A stretch of DNA of 64,000 bases from Stomoxys calcitrans (GCF_963082655.1 NC_081553.1:210896117-210960116); one strand, 5' to 3'; counted from the stretch's first letter, positions 11,119-23,131 are shown. Notes: generated by a model not told the origin, from the sequence alone. Numbers and translations: made by a program.

Positions 11119-12083
11119 CTTGTAGTTTGTTCTCCTGTTCACTTGAGTAATCCTGCGTAATGTGAGTGCGACTCTGGTTTGCTGCTGCTTCAAACACTTA
11201 GCGCCCTCTCATAGTTGGAGGAAATCTGAAAGTGAATGAATTTGAATTTCTTTTTTAGGTTTGCATGAATGGAGAAGCTGCCAAGTTTGAATGAAGCAAA
11301 AACAAAAATGTATGCTTCAATGAACAATTCATTTCAATTAGATTCAATTTATTTTTGCGTTCCCAACGCTATCGAACTGTTCTTCGGTTAATTAATATAA
11401 CTGACTGAATCAGTTATTGTTGTTAATATTCGTTTTTTTTTTTGCTGCGCTTGAAACCGCAAAACTATTCCCAGCCATTAGAAAGATCCCGGGAATTTAT
11501 TGGGGGGATAATAGCCATTAAAGTGACAGCCAGGGATTGGCGCATGTTTGGTATTTATAGCGAAGCCTTGATTTGGTGACTTTCTAAACTATTTCAATTC
11601 ATTAAAACATCTCATAATATTGCATGTACAAATTGACAGTGGGCAATTAAAATATGAAACAATTAAATATAGCATAATTTTTAGAAAACTACGATCATTG
11701 ACGTCATGAACATGAACAAAGTCTTGCGCCATGGGATTCAAATGAAAAATCATTAGTAGTAGTGTTTGAAGGACCGTAGAACCACCACTTTGGAAATGGG
11801 GCGCGATCGGGACAATACGGGACTTAAATTAAAGGTCATTGGAAGTAAAGATCGAATATGTTGGTAATATTTGTACCTCAGGACCGTTAGAACCCCTAAA
11901 ACGGACATGCTGACTGAAAGGACTTTTAGAGCAAAGTAAAAAACTGCTACCCGAATTTCGGGACTATGGTCTGGCGACCCACCAAAAACCTATAAAACGG
12001 ACATACTGAACTACGGTGACTACAAAGAACTCAAATGAATCGACTCTAATGGTATAGTACGAGCAATACATCCAAAATAGGCA
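11119..12083. other. 5' flank of gene A, no recognised element
   Basis: This should hold the gene A promoter and 5' UTR. I found no convincing TATA-initiator pair and no repeat family member. Runs such as GTTAATTAATATAACTGACT near 11388 are only AT-rich. Confidence 0.4.
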
Positions 12084-12440
12084 ACATATTCATCCAGGAA
12101 GGACCAGTGGAACTTTACAAATAATTTTCTGATATGGCACCTATAAGACATATAAAGGGTGATTTTTTTAGAGCTATGGAAAAGTTTAAAAAAAAACATA
12201 AAATTCAGAAAAATGCATGAAATCTTTAACTGAAACGATAGGACGATGCACATAATTTAATGTTTGAAGATTATTTCATTTAAATATTGACCGTGACTGC
12301 GCCGCAAACGGTCCATCCGGGATAAAACCATCCAGGCCACATGAATTGAACTGAACAGCAGCAAAAGCCTCATTCAAATCATTATCATTTCACAGCGAAA
12401 TCAGAAACAACCAACATCGACAGGCCGTCCAAAAAAGCCA
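12084..12440 (-). mobile_element. Tc1/mariner-superfamily transposon 3' end
   Basis: On the minus strand the frame ends RRSHGQYLNEIIFKH followed by TAA at 12259-12257, which is the usual C-terminal form of IS630/Tc1/mariner transposases (RR.GQHLNEIIFK). About 100 bp beyond the stop lies the terminus AAGGGTGATTTTTTTAGAGC, read on the plus strand from 12155 and preceded by TATA. The 5' half of the transposase is absent. Sequence outside the terminus (12084-12152) is also shared with the copy at 8808. Confidence 0.7.
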
Positions 12441-12484
12441 TCTGATGAATATAGATGATTCATTCAAATAAATCGGACAATTTT

Positions 12485-14330
12485 CCAAAGCAAAGGTTAG
12501 TTTTGGTGCCCTTTTCTAAGGAAAGGTTAGTTTTGGTACCCTTTTTCTAAGAAAAGGGTAGTTTTAGTGCCCTCGTCCTAATGAAGGGGCAGTTTTAGTA
12601 CCCTTTCCCTAATGGAAGGGTGGTTTTAGTACACTTTCCCTAATGCAAGAGTAGTTTTGGTACACTTCCCTAATGAAAAGGTAGTTTTAGTACCATTTCC
12701 CTAATGAAAGGGTTGTTGTAGTACCCTTTCCTAATGAAAGGGTAGTTTTAGTACACTTTCCCTAATGAATGGGTAGTTCTAGTACACTTTTCCTAATGAA
12801 TGGGTAGTTTTAGTACACTTTTCCTAATGAAAGGCTAGTTTTAGTACCCTTTCCCTAATGAAAGGGTAGTTGTAGTACTCTTTTCCTAATAAAAGGGTAG
12901 TTTTAATACCCTTTCCCTAATGAGAGGGTAGTTTTAGTAACTTTCCCTAATAATAGTGTAGTTTTTGTACCATTTCCCTAATGAAAGGGTAGTTTTATTA
13001 CCCTGTACCTAATGAAAGGGTAGTTTTGGTACCCTTTCCCTAATGAAACGGTAGTTTTAGTAACTTGCCCTAATAAAAGTGTAGTTTTAGTACCCTTTTA
13101 CTAATAAGAGGGTAGTTTTAGTAACTTTCCCTAATGAAAAGGTAGTTTTAGTACCCTTACCCTAATGAAATGGGTAAGGGTACTAAAACTACCCTAAAAC
13201 TACCCATTCCCTATGGAAAGGATAGTTTTAGTACCATTTCCCCAATGAAAAGTACCCTTTCCTCAACGAAAGGGTAGTTTTAGTAACTTTCCCTAATAAA
13301 AGTGTGGTTTATGTACCCTTTCCCTAATGAAAGGGTAGTTCTAGCACCCTTTCTCTAATAAAAGGGTATTTTTGGTACCCTTTCCCTAATGAAAGGGTAG
13401 TTTTAGTACCCTTTCCCTAATGAAAGGTTAGTTTTAGTTCCCTTTCCCTAATGAGGGGGTAGTTTTCGTAACTTTCCCTAATAAAAGGGTAGTTTAAGTA
13501 CATTTTCCCTAATGAAAGGGTATTTTCAGAACACTTTCCCTAATGAAAGGGTGGTTTGAGTTCCCTTTCCCTAATGAAAAGTTATTTTTAGTAACTTTCC
13601 TTAATAAAAGGGTAGTTTAAGTACACTTTCCCCAAAGAAAGGGCAATTTCAGTACACTTTCCCTAATGAAAGGGTGGTTTTAGTACCCATTCTCAAAGGA
13701 ATGTACTACCCTTTACCTAAGGAAAGGGTAGTTTAGTTTAAGTATCGTTTCCGTAAGCAACTGGTGTTTTAAGAAACCTCATTCAATCATTTCCCTAAGC
13801 AAGGGGTCATTTCCATAAGGAAACGACAGTTTTAAGACATTTTCCTTAAGGAAAATGTAGTTTTAGTACCCTTTCCCTAATGAAAGGGTAGTTTTAGTAC
13901 TGTTTCCTAAGGGAAAATAGAACTCATTCCCAAGGAAAGGTTGTTTTAGTGCTCTTTGATTAAGGAAAGGAATCAAAACTACGCTTTCCTCTGGGAAGAA
14001 AGGGCAGTTCTAGTTCCCTTTCCCTATGAAAAAGGCAGTTTTTTTTTAGTACCCTTTCCCTAAGGGAAGTGTCTTTTTAGTACCATTTCCCTATTAATAG
14101 GTAGTTTTGGAAAACTTTTTCTAAGCAGGTGTAAGTTTTAGCATCATTGCCCTAAGCAATGTGTAATTTTAGTGTCATTTACCTACCCAAGGGCTAGTTT
14201 TAGTATCCTTTTCCTAAGGAGAAGCAAATGCTTCCTAAAAAATTTGTACTCTTAGTACCTATTTCCCAACAAAAGGGTAATTTTAGTTCCCGTCACCCAA
14301 TAAAATGAACGTTTAAGTACAATTTTCCCA
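12485..14330 (+). repeat. 31-bp palindromic satellite array (SAT-2)
   Basis: Unit: AGTTTTAGTACCCTTTCCC then TAATGAAAGGGT, 31 bp. The centre CTAATGA is characteristic of this array, unlike CTTTGGG at 19.3 kb. At 13141-13193 one unit is inverted, giving 22-nt perfect arms. Homogeneity is highest around 12700-13650 and decays to the right. Confidence 0.92.
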
Positions 14331-14568
14331 ACAGGGGCAAACTTTTTACATATAAACGAGTGCCTCCTTTTTATAGCCGAGCCTGAACTTCACGTCGTGC
14401 GACACCTCTTTGGGGCGAAGTTTGTGCACGGCATAATAGTACTTCACAAATGTCGTCATAATTGGATGGGGATAACCAGCGATGAAAAATGTTTATGATG
14501 TTTTCGCCAGAAATCAAACCCAGGCCTTCAGTGTCGTATACGGACATGCTAACTTATGCGCTTCGATC
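14331..14568 (-). repeat. SINE copy (S3), minus strand
   Basis: On the minus strand it has the tRNA-like head (GAAGCGCATAAGTTAGCATG), a B-box-like GGGTTTGATTTC, the TTTTCATCGCTGGTTATCCC segment and a body ending at GTTTGCCCCTGT. It abuts the end of SAT-2 directly. Confidence 0.65.
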
Positions 14569-14897
14569 AAACTGATGTGAATTCTAAACTTAAAGTTTTC
14601 TGATTTTTAAGTCTAGTCGCTTTTAAAGGGTTTTGGGTGATGCATTATTGATTTTTTGTATAGCATTTCTTTCAGGCAACAGAAGACGCAACATATGCAT
14701 CTTAAACACGCAAAAGTTGTTCCTGATTCCAAGCAAATGCAGTTTCTAACATAAGGTTGACAAAAAATAACACCACCAAATTCGCATTATTTTCGTAATT
14801 AATTTCTCGCGAGTTACACCATTAAGAAGAAGGGGTAAATGCAAATTTGTTTTCAAATCATGCAATGGTTTTACTTCGTTAAATGGCCATAGCTTTG

Positions 14898-15378
14898 AAT
14901 TAGAAATACAAGTACATGAGATTATTATGTAAGTTAAGACAAGCCGAATCTGATATACTCTCCACTATTGATCTCGTATGGTAAGTTCATCAGTCGGTTC
15001 CATGGAATGCATTCTGAGAGCCATGATTGAAATCCACCTATTGTGGAAGAGAATTGCGGCGCTTGAATTCAGATTGAGTTTCTGTTTATAGAAGAACCAT
15101 ACGAGTATAGTACGATCCCGGTCGGTTTCTATCCCTGGTGATCCCTATCAGTCTATACTCTATAAACAAAAATTCAATCTGACTTCAAGCGCCGCAATTT
15201 TTTTTCATAATGGCTGCGATCGGGCTTGTGGATTCCAATTATGGCTCCCAGAATGCATTCCAAGTAACCGTCCAATGAACTTAGCATACGAGATTCATAG
15301 TGGAGAGTATATTAGATTCGACTCGCTCGGACTTATATAATAATATTATGAACTTGTATTTATAGTTCATTTCTAATT
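14898..15378. repeat. Fold-back element, about 480 bp, arms near 195-220 bp
   Basis: The left arm 14898-15092 and right arm 15160-15378 are inverted copies. Matching pieces include AATTAGAAAT / ATTTCTAATT, AAGCCGAATCTGATATAC / GTATATTAGATTCGACTC, and TTGCGGCGCTTGAATTCAG / TGACTTCAAGCGCCGCAA. The terminal order (GCCGAATCT, TATAC, CTCCACTAT) parallels the end of the R repeats, so it may be a distant relative. Non-coding. Confidence 0.75.
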
Positions 15379-16294
15379 AGGCTATATGAAGTCATAACAT
15401 TCTATGATGGAAGTTACACTGATACTGAATGTAAATATGGGACAGTCGGCACGCAGGATCATAGAACATGTTATTGATTTGATCCATATGAACATTTTCA
15501 GATTTATTTTTACATCATGACACCTTGACTAAGTTTAAATAACCTTTCGTAGTTTCTTTTTAGCGATTTTAAATATTTACCATCATACACATCAGCAAAA
15601 CTAATGCAATTGATTCTTTTCACTATACACCTCTCTATAATTTCTTTATCTTTTTAGGGATTTAAAATAATAACCAAAAACTTACAACATGCGCAACTCC
15701 CCAAAACTAATGCAGTTGATACTTTTCACCATACACTATTTACCATGTCAAAGCCTTTGGCACGTAACAGATTAAATGAAACACTAAATAAAATGCATTG
15801 CGAATGTATAGAAACTATAGAAGAAAAAAATATATAAGTAGAGTTGCCATGTAGAGGTAAAATAACAAAATGTAGATTTTGGGAGTGTTGTAAAGAGAAA
15901 TAAAACTGCGTAACCGAGCGTAAAATTACACAGTGGCCTGGGGAAGTGGAAATTCCAAGTTAGGTTGACAACATCAGCTCATGAAAGCAAAATCTCAAAA
16001 GTTAGAGAATTCTTCGTTCAAACCTAAATAAGGCCCTCTATATTACCTTAACCGACGAAAAAGGATCCCACTATTTTGCAATATATCCGTAATGTATCGG
16101 AGATGCCTGCACCGATACATGTATGTGAATTTTTGTTTGTGCCTTATAGTTACCCAAAAACGAATTTCAGATGTTTGCATTTGTTACCCCTCAACTTAGT
16201 AAATGAATTCCCAAGAGAGTAATATTTTGTTTCAGCTGAGGTAGAATTACGTCCTTATGTATATATGACAAGAGAAAATCAAATATAGGGGACC
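15379..16294. other. AT-rich intergenic sequence, nothing recognised
   Basis: A short direct repeat is visible (ATGCAATTGATTCTTTTCAC near 15603 and ATGCAGTTGATACTTTTCAC near 15711), with conserved surroundings. No gene-like frame was found. Confidence 0.4.
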
Positions 16295-16528
16295 ATTGTA
16301 TCATCAAATCATGTAATTTTTTGTGTTATACTTGTCTATAAATGTGAAATTAAGTTAAAATATAAGGGTGGTGAGTTTCTCAAAAACTCACCACATTGTG
16401 GTGAATTTTCAAAAGTTCGAGATTTTGGTCAAATAAAACGTTTAAATGTTATTTCAATCTATTTAAGGATTTTTCAAGCAATTACTGGAAAGAAATAATG
16501 TAAATTTGAATTTTACTTACATTTTAGC
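16295..16528. repeat. Hairpin repeat, copy 1
   Basis: About 230 bp, shared with 17917-18150. It carries an 11-nt perfect stem GTGGTGAGTTT / AAACTCACCAC at 16368-16394 with loop CTCAA, overlapping a second stem CACCAC-att-GTGGTG at 16389-16403. The two stems share CACCAC and so exclude each other. Confidence 0.75.
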
Positions 16529-17184
16529 CTTAACCGAAGACAAAGGGTCCTACTATTTTGTCATATATCCGAAATGTATTAGAGATGCGTGCACGGATGA
16601 ATTTTTGTTGGTACCTTATAGTTACCCCAAAACGAAAATCAGATGTTTGTATTTGGTGTCAAGTAACTAGGGGGAACGACCTACAATCACAACCCTCCAA
16701 GCGTGCATATGATCCAAATGGTACAATAAGGCACTAAATGGAAGCTATTTAAGAGTATAATACGAATCTGATATAAAAATAAGGAGCCAAGTATCAGAGA
16801 GACTTAATTATAAATAATTTTTTATTTCCTCTAATCGGCGTCTCTGCAAAAATGATAAAGAAAAAGTGAAAAAGCAAAAACTATTAAAAATAATACTTTG
16901 TTTTTGCTTTAGATTTTAAAAATCGAAATTGTGTAACATTGATTAGAATGACTAGACGGGGTAAACACAACACCGTATGTAAGAAGAATTATAGCATTTT
17001 TTTTTTGACATTGATACAATTTTCCATGTGAAAGCGAATCAGATTAGAAATTCAGTTTTTAAATAGGTACAGATAGCTATATATTTCAGATTGTTTAAGA
17101 TGCGATTACGGCGGTAGTCTGCAAGCAGACTTATTTCAACCACCTTCACACCATGGAATATTCAAAGTGTTCTTAATATGATTT

Positions 17185-17560
17185 TTATACCCATTAGCAT
17201 AGGATGGATGTACACTCATCGAGTCATTCCATTTGTAACACCTCGATATATTGATCTAGGACCCCAAAAAGTATATGTATTCTTGATCGTCTCGACGTTC
17301 TGATTCGAACTAGCCATGCCCGTCCATCCGTCTGTCGAAATCACGATAACTCAATTCCATATAAACCGATCTTCCAATTAGATTTCTTGAGCTCCAAAAA
17401 GCACAATTCAAAGTGAATTTACTTACTATTGCACTTCTCTTATGACTTGCATTATCCACGCCAAGCCGGCCAGAATCATTCTTTTTTTGACAAGTAATTC
17501 GATCGATCAATTGGCCTATAAGTTGTTGGAGCTCCTATATAAACCGATAAACTTCTCATA
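17185..17560 (-). repeat. Family R fragment (R2)
   Basis: Minus-oriented 3' end of an R repeat: TTTTTATACCCATTAGCAT, ATTCTTGATCGTCTCGACG, GTCTGTCGAAATCACGATA and ATATAAACCGATCTTCCAA. The GC-palindrome end is missing. Confidence 0.6.
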
Positions 17561-17916
17561 TTTCAATGAGTGCTAAAGGATTTAAGTTTTAAGCTCAGGG
17601 AACTATTTTTATACCAGTGTCCTAACGACGTGATACTTTTTTGGCGAACAGTTTTATATGGCTTTTTATCTTTGTTAATTTAAGTATAATTTTTTGTGGA
17701 AGCATAAATTTGGCGAAATAGAACATAGAAATACAAATTTCGGCTGCTAACAAAATTGAAAAACGTAGAATCAATTTCGAATGTAGTAGATCATACACAA
17801 TTTTAATAATGAAATGATAAAAAAATAATAAAAACAACAAAGAAACCATAAATTTGAAGAATTATAATTTAGAATGTTCTTAAAATGGAAGCCAAAACTG
17901 CATTGTAGGCTTTGGT

Positions 17917-18150
17917 ATCATCAAATCATGAAGTTTTTTGTGTTATACTTGTCTATAAATGTGAAATTAAGTTAAAATATAAGTGTGGTGAATTTATCGG
18001 AAATTTACCACATCGTGGTGAATTTTCAAAAGTTCGTGATTTTGGTCAAATAAAACGTTTTAAGGTTATTTAAACTTATTTAAGGATTTTTCAAGCAATT
18101 ACTGGAAATAATTAATGTAAATTTGTGTTTTACTAACATTTTTAGTTAAA
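17917..18150. repeat. Hairpin repeat, copy 2
   Basis: Same 230-bp repeat as 16295-16528. The first stem is GTGGTGAATTT / AAATTTACCAC. Relative to copy 1, one pair has changed from G-C to A-T on both sides and another has become a G-T wobble. The second stem reads CCACatcGTGG. Confidence 0.75.
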
Positions 18151-18281
18151 CATTTGTTTGAGTAAAATTTATTTTCTTCATATTTTCAAGGAAAGTCATC
18201 AATTCGTATATAGAAACCACGTTTCTAACAATGGTAACATAGAAATACTGTATTTGTATAGACCTGTGAAAATAACGTCAA

Positions 18282-18425
18282 ATTTAGGTGAGTTTCTAAA
18301 AAGCTCACCACACCGTGGTGAATTTTCAAAATAATGAGATTTTAATCAAACAAACAAAAAAAAAAATTAATCGCAATCTGTTTTTTTGAACAATATCAGA
18401 TTTCCAAGCTATAATAGAAAATAAG
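18282..18425. repeat. Hairpin repeat, diverged copy 3
   Basis: Partial copy with GGTGAGTTT..AAGCTCACC and CACCACaccGTGGTG stems, followed by GAATTTTCAAAATAATGAGA. It matches the core of copies 1 and 2; the rest is lost. Confidence 0.6.
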
Positions 18426-19305
18426 TTTGGTTTATTTATTAATATTTTTTTTTAAATTTTGTTAAAATATTTAGCGCCGAATATTTATTAAGCTTCTTTA
18501 AGTAAAATTAGTTTTCTTCATTAGTATGAAGATAGACATCAATTTGTCAGTTGTAGATTGTAGCATCTACATTTAGAAATAAATTTATTCGCCTTAATAA
18601 CTCAATATGAATTTAATAAATGCTAATTGTGTTAATTAATACTAATACACCTCAACGTAGGACGTAAATATAGACGTGTTTTCTATGACGCTAAAAATTT
18701 ATTGATATCAACATCAAATTTGAAAATTGACATGTTTATACCCTTAAAGAACGTAGTTATATTTCGAAGAAGTTAAAGAAAGAGTTGAAAGAGACATAGA
18801 ACCTTTACAACACTTGCCAAAATCTTTATTTTGGCAAATCAAAACAAATCTATTGACATATCAAAAGTGGTCTCACAATGTCTGATACTATAATAACAGC
18901 AAGTGTTTTGTCTTTATTTTGAGTACCCATTAATCGCTACAAGCAAAACTATTAAAAATGTATAAATAGATACACAGGGACTGGGAGACAATAAAATCAA
19001 ACTGAAAGTTGAATTAAGTAAATATTTAAACGCTGCCTTTCTTCAGTTTGTACTAATGCATACTACAATAAGGAACAGAAAAAATTGTAGACAATAAAAG
19101 CGTTAACAATTACGACGATTTCGATAAAACTATGTTGTGAGTGAAGTCACTATTTAAACTATTCCAAGATTACTTATCGTAATATATGAAACTTGATAAA
19201 ATGTTATTTGCTTGTTTGAGTTATAAAACGCATCATAAAAAGCGAATGGGAAATTTAAAACACATAATCGGAAGTAATGCACTTTGCGATAATAGTAAGG
19301 GAACA
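18426..19305. other. AT-rich intergenic sequence, nothing recognised
   Basis: No frame or repeat that I can name. Some short dispersed words recur, without clear units. Confidence 0.4.
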
Positions 19306-19309
19306 CATT

Positions 19310-20205
19310 AGGGAAATGGGAAGGAAATAAAGTATATATGGACGAAACATTTTGGGAAAAGGAACAGTAGGTTAAAGAGTAGCTTTAGTGTTCGTTCTTT
19401 TGGGAAAGGGAAGTTTAACTGCATTTTCCTTTGGATGGGGTAGGTTTAGTACCTTTTCCTTTGGAAAGGGGTAGTTTAAATATCCTTTCCTTTGGAAAAG
19501 GGCAGTTTTAATACCCCTTCCTTTGGGGAAGGGTAGTTTTAGTATCATTTTCTTTGGGAAAGGATAGTTTTAATACCATTTCCTTTGGGATTGGGTATTT
19601 TTAGTACCATTTTCTTTGGGAAAGGGTCGTTTTAGTACCATTTCCTTTAGGAAAGGGAAGTTTTAGTACCCTTTCATTTGGGAAAGGGTAGTTTTAGGAT
19701 ATGGTAGTTCTAGTACCGCTTCCTTTAGGAAAGGGTAGCTTTAGTACCCTTTCCTTTGGGAAAGGGTAGTTTTAGTACCCATTCCTTTGGAAAAGGCTGT
19801 TTTAGTTATTTTTATTATTATTTATAGGTTCAGTTCCTTTTCGTAATTATAGTACCCTTTCCTTTGGGAAAAGGTAGTTTTAGTACCATTTCCTTTTGGA
19901 AAGGATAGTTTTGGTACCCCATCCTTTGGGAAAGGATAGTTTTAGTACTCTGTACTTTTGGAAAGGGTAGTTTTAGTAACCTTTCCTTTGGGAAAGGGTA
20001 GTTGTAGTCCCATTCTTTCGGGAAAGAGTAGTTTTAGAACCCTTTCCTTTGGGAAAGGGTAGTTTTAATACCCTTTCCTTTGGGAAAGGGTAGTTTTAGT
20101 ACCCTTTCCTTTGAGAAAGTGTAGTTTTAGTACCCTTTCCTCTGGGAAAGTGTAGTTTTAATACCCTTTCCTTTGGGAAAGGGTAGTTTTAGTAACCAAA
20201 GATTA
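19310..20205 (+). repeat. 31-bp palindromic satellite array (SAT-3)
   Basis: About 28 units of TAGTTTTAGTACCC plus TTTCCTTTGGGAAAGGG. The array-specific centre is CTTTGGG. Units at 19700-20200 are close to identical; the left edge is more diverged. Confidence 0.92.
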
Positions 20206-20225
20206 AAGCTTTTAGGAACCAAACA

Positions 20226-20425
20226 AGGATGATCGAGAGACACGATTACATGGGAGCTATATCAGGTTATACACTGATTTGGACAGTTGTCGGAAGTCGT
20301 AACAGAACACCGCATGCAAACTTTCCAGGGACTCAAGAAGTCAAATCGGTAGATCGGTTTGTATGGGAGCTATATCAGGTTATAGACCGATTTGAACCAT
20401 ACTTGACATAGTTGCTGGAAGCTGG
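20226..20425 (+). repeat. Family R internal fragment, plus orientation
   Basis: One and a half internal units: ACATGGGAGCTATATCAGG, CTCAAGAAGTCAAATCGG and GACCGATTTGAACCATACTT. Starts directly at the SAT-3 edge and meets the oppositely oriented R copy at 20440. Confidence 0.6.
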
Positions 20426-20435
20426 TAGCTCGACG

Positions 20436-21025
20436 ACCACGTTTTCATACCCACCACCATAGGATGGTGGTATACTAATCTAGTCATTCCGTTTGTAACC
20501 CCTCGAAAAATTCGTCCAAGACCCCTTAATGTATATCGTCGTAAAGATAGTCTCGACGTTCTAAGTCGATGTAGCCATGTCCATCCGTCTGACGAAATCA
20601 CTATAGCGGTCGAGCGCGTAGAGATAGTTGCTTGAAATTTTGCACAGATATTTAATATTGATGTAGGGCGTTGGGGATAGCAAATGGGCCATATCGGTTC
20701 AGATTTGGATATAGCTCTTGAGCTCCTCACAGCCTCAATTTTTATGTTATGACTCCCAACAACTGTTCTAAGTACGGTCAAATTGGTGAAGAACATGATA
20801 TAGCTCCCATATAAATCAATCACCCGATTTGAGTTCTTGAGGGCTTACTAGCCTCGATTTTTATCCGATTTGGCTGAAATTTTGCATATAGTGTTCTGTT
20901 GTGACTCTCAACAACAGCGCCAAGTACGGTTCAATTCGGTCTATAACTAGATATAGCTCCCATATTTTAGCAGAACCCATGGTGGCGGGTTCCCAAGATT
21001 CGGCCCGGCCGAACTTAACACTTAA
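20436..21025 (-). repeat. Family R repeat, minus orientation (R3)
   Basis: Both termini are present: CATACCCACCACCATAGGAT on the left and the GC palindrome (GATTCGGCCCGGCCGAAC) on the right, ending near TTACATG. It has about two internal units. It forms a head-to-head pair with the fragment at 20226-20425. Confidence 0.7.
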
Positions 21026-21275
21026 CTATTACATGTTTTTCCTTTATTTAGATTAGCGTCTATCTAAATTTAGTGTGGGTACTTTCCTTGTTAAATGGCT
21101 CCTTCTTCCTGAGTTCACTCGGAGGCCAGTTTGGCCCATTGTGGGTGAAAGGGAAGAAAAAGAAAATGTGAGACCTCGTACTAGAGGTTATACACGAATA
21201 AAAAGAAAAAGACAGGAGGAGTGGAGAAACCCGAGCGGGAGGTAAAGAACCGCCCTTCGCTACGCAAGCACGGAC

Positions 21276-21990
21276 CTATCTACGCCGGAGCCTGTGGCAC
21301 CCTGTTCCCTCAACAAACCTCAGGAGATATACTAGAGGTACGTTCGCAAGTTCACCCAGATCACAGAAGAAACGGCTCCCCAGAAAGGAGAGCCTACGTC
21401 TCTGCAGACCCGTACAGGAACAAAGCCAGTGCTCAACAGTCTCCTCCTCATTCTCATCGAGGCAACTCCTACAGAAGTCATTGTGCGGTATTCTCATGCG
21501 CGCCGCCATGCGGCCTATGGCACAGTGTCCGGTTATGACCCCTGTCAAAGTGCTTATCGACCTCTTATCGAACGTCCTCAATTCTCTCATCCTCCTCCGG
21601 TCGATTACCGACCATAGCGCCTTCGCAGTCCGGCAACAATCTACTGTACCCCACCTCGCCACCGACGCCACCCTGGCCATCCCCTCTACTGTGTTCAGTA
21701 GCTCGACAAATGGCATGTAGGCAAGACCGATGACTGGTCCGCCCGGCGCAGACGAACCCCTCCAGGCGCACTCGTCCGCCCTCCCAGTTCCCAGAATCCC
21801 CTCATGCCCAGGAACCCATGTCAGCGTAGCATTGTGAGCCCGGAGGCTATCCATGGATTCCAAACAGTCCGCCACCCATCTCGAACTCACCATCCTCGAC
21901 CCTAAAGTCTTGAGTGCTGCCATACTGTCCACATAAATTCTGAGTTTCGAGGCCCCTTGCCAGAATTTCTCTTGCGACTACTGCAATGGC
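21276..21990 (-). pseudogene. Non-LTR retrotransposon ORF2: RNase H and zinc-knuckle tail
   Basis: From 21932 the frame reads DSMAALKTLG, LTWVPGHEGILGTGRADE and WRGSS: the third and fourth catalytic blocks of an RNase H domain (DS.AA; VPGH.G..GN..AD). It continues through STLTGVITGHCAIGRM to a C-x2-C..H-x4-C knuckle (CRSCLDENEEETVEHWLC). Upstream the helix VCAIAVVAREILARGLET is in another frame, showing a frameshift near 21945. The element type is a LOA- or I-like LINE with RNase H. The 5' part may be the RT remnant at 23585-24125. Confidence 0.8.
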
Positions 21991-21995
21991 ACAGA

Positions 21996-22190
21996 CTATG
22001 AGGTACTATGCCATGTAAAATCTTCTCCCCAAAGGAGATGTCCTACTGCTGCATGCCGTTCGAATTCGGCTATAAAAAGGAGGCCCCTTATCATTGAACT
22101 TAAAACTTGAATCGGACAGCACTCATTGATATGTGAGAAGTTTGCCTCTGTTCCTTAATGGAATGTACATGGGCAAATTTGCATTTGATC
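21996..22190 (+). repeat. SINE copy, 5'-truncated (S4)
   Basis: Body only: GAGGTACTATGCCATG, TGCCGTTCGAATTCGGCTAT, GGAGGCCCCTTATCATTGAA, ATCGGACAGCACTCATTGAT and a tail GGGCAAATTTGCATTTG. It inserted into or next to the LINE RNase H remnant. Confidence 0.7.
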
Positions 22191-23130
22191 CAGTATCCTT
22201 TTTTTTGGTTTTTATTGCATGTTTGGAGATAATTCCTTTATGCTCATCAACAATTAATTCAATTGTTTTGTCTTTCTACTACTACCAAAATCACAATATA
22301 AATTTTTGTTTTTATTTTTTGAAATTTTCAACTTTGATTTTTGCCATTAATTTAACTTTATTTAAAGTTCACTTTGACAATTTATGTTTTTATTTGTTTT
22401 TGCACCTTACCAAATATTTATTGATTTCTAATTTTACTCATAAAAGTTAATATTAGCTTTATTTCTTTGTTTTATTACTGAACAAAACGTCATGATTTGA
22501 TTTTGGCAATGATTTTGTTTATTGCTTTACTTTGATTTGATTTTCCTCAACAATTTGTTTTTGTTTTACAATTTTCAAAGATTTATTTTTAAAACATTTT
22601 CATTCTTGCCACAAAAAAAAATGTGCTCAACGCGGCTATTTAAAAAAAATTGCGCCGACTAAGTGTGCGAATCATGCGGCAACTTGAACTTGTCAATGAA
22701 AAAATGTTTTTATTGCTGTTGTTGTGGGTGATTTTCTGTAACATTTTAAATATTTCACTAGATTAAGCACTTTTTATTGGAAACTATTATTAAGATTGAT
22801 GGACTAGTTTCTAAGAATAATAAGCCTGTTGGGTTTCACTATCACTTTGTCTGAACATAAATCATAAATTTCAAACTAAATGCCAATCAAAGTTGGTAGT
22901 TATTTTTTTTTTATTATTTATTGCCTTCCTTTATAAATTCAAAAAAAAAAATCACCACTTATTTTTGCTGATAAAATCATAAAAAGCCGTACCGAAATGT
23001 TGGCGAACGATTCTTTCTTTCATACACCTCGTGAGAGCACTAGCCAGGAATTCTCACTGTAACGTTCGAACAATTTGAATTCTGTTATAAAACTGACAAA
23101 ACCCTTTGAACGTTACTTATTTTGAACCTG
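22191..23130. other. AT-rich sequence, no recognised gene
   Basis: Strongly T-rich on the plus strand up to 22600. The 105-residue open frame at 22133-22450 is a by-product of this composition, rich in F, L and I without domain features. Confidence 0.45.
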
Positions 23131-23131
23131 C

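Noticed and set aside
10504..11193. Longer N-terminus for gene A, from 11193
   Set aside because: The codon at 11193 is TTG. The first ATG in frame is 11118, which has a good context.
22133..22450. 105-residue hydrophobic ORF as a membrane protein
   Set aside because: The region is T-rich throughout; the F/L/I/Y composition follows from base content and no partner or family was seen.
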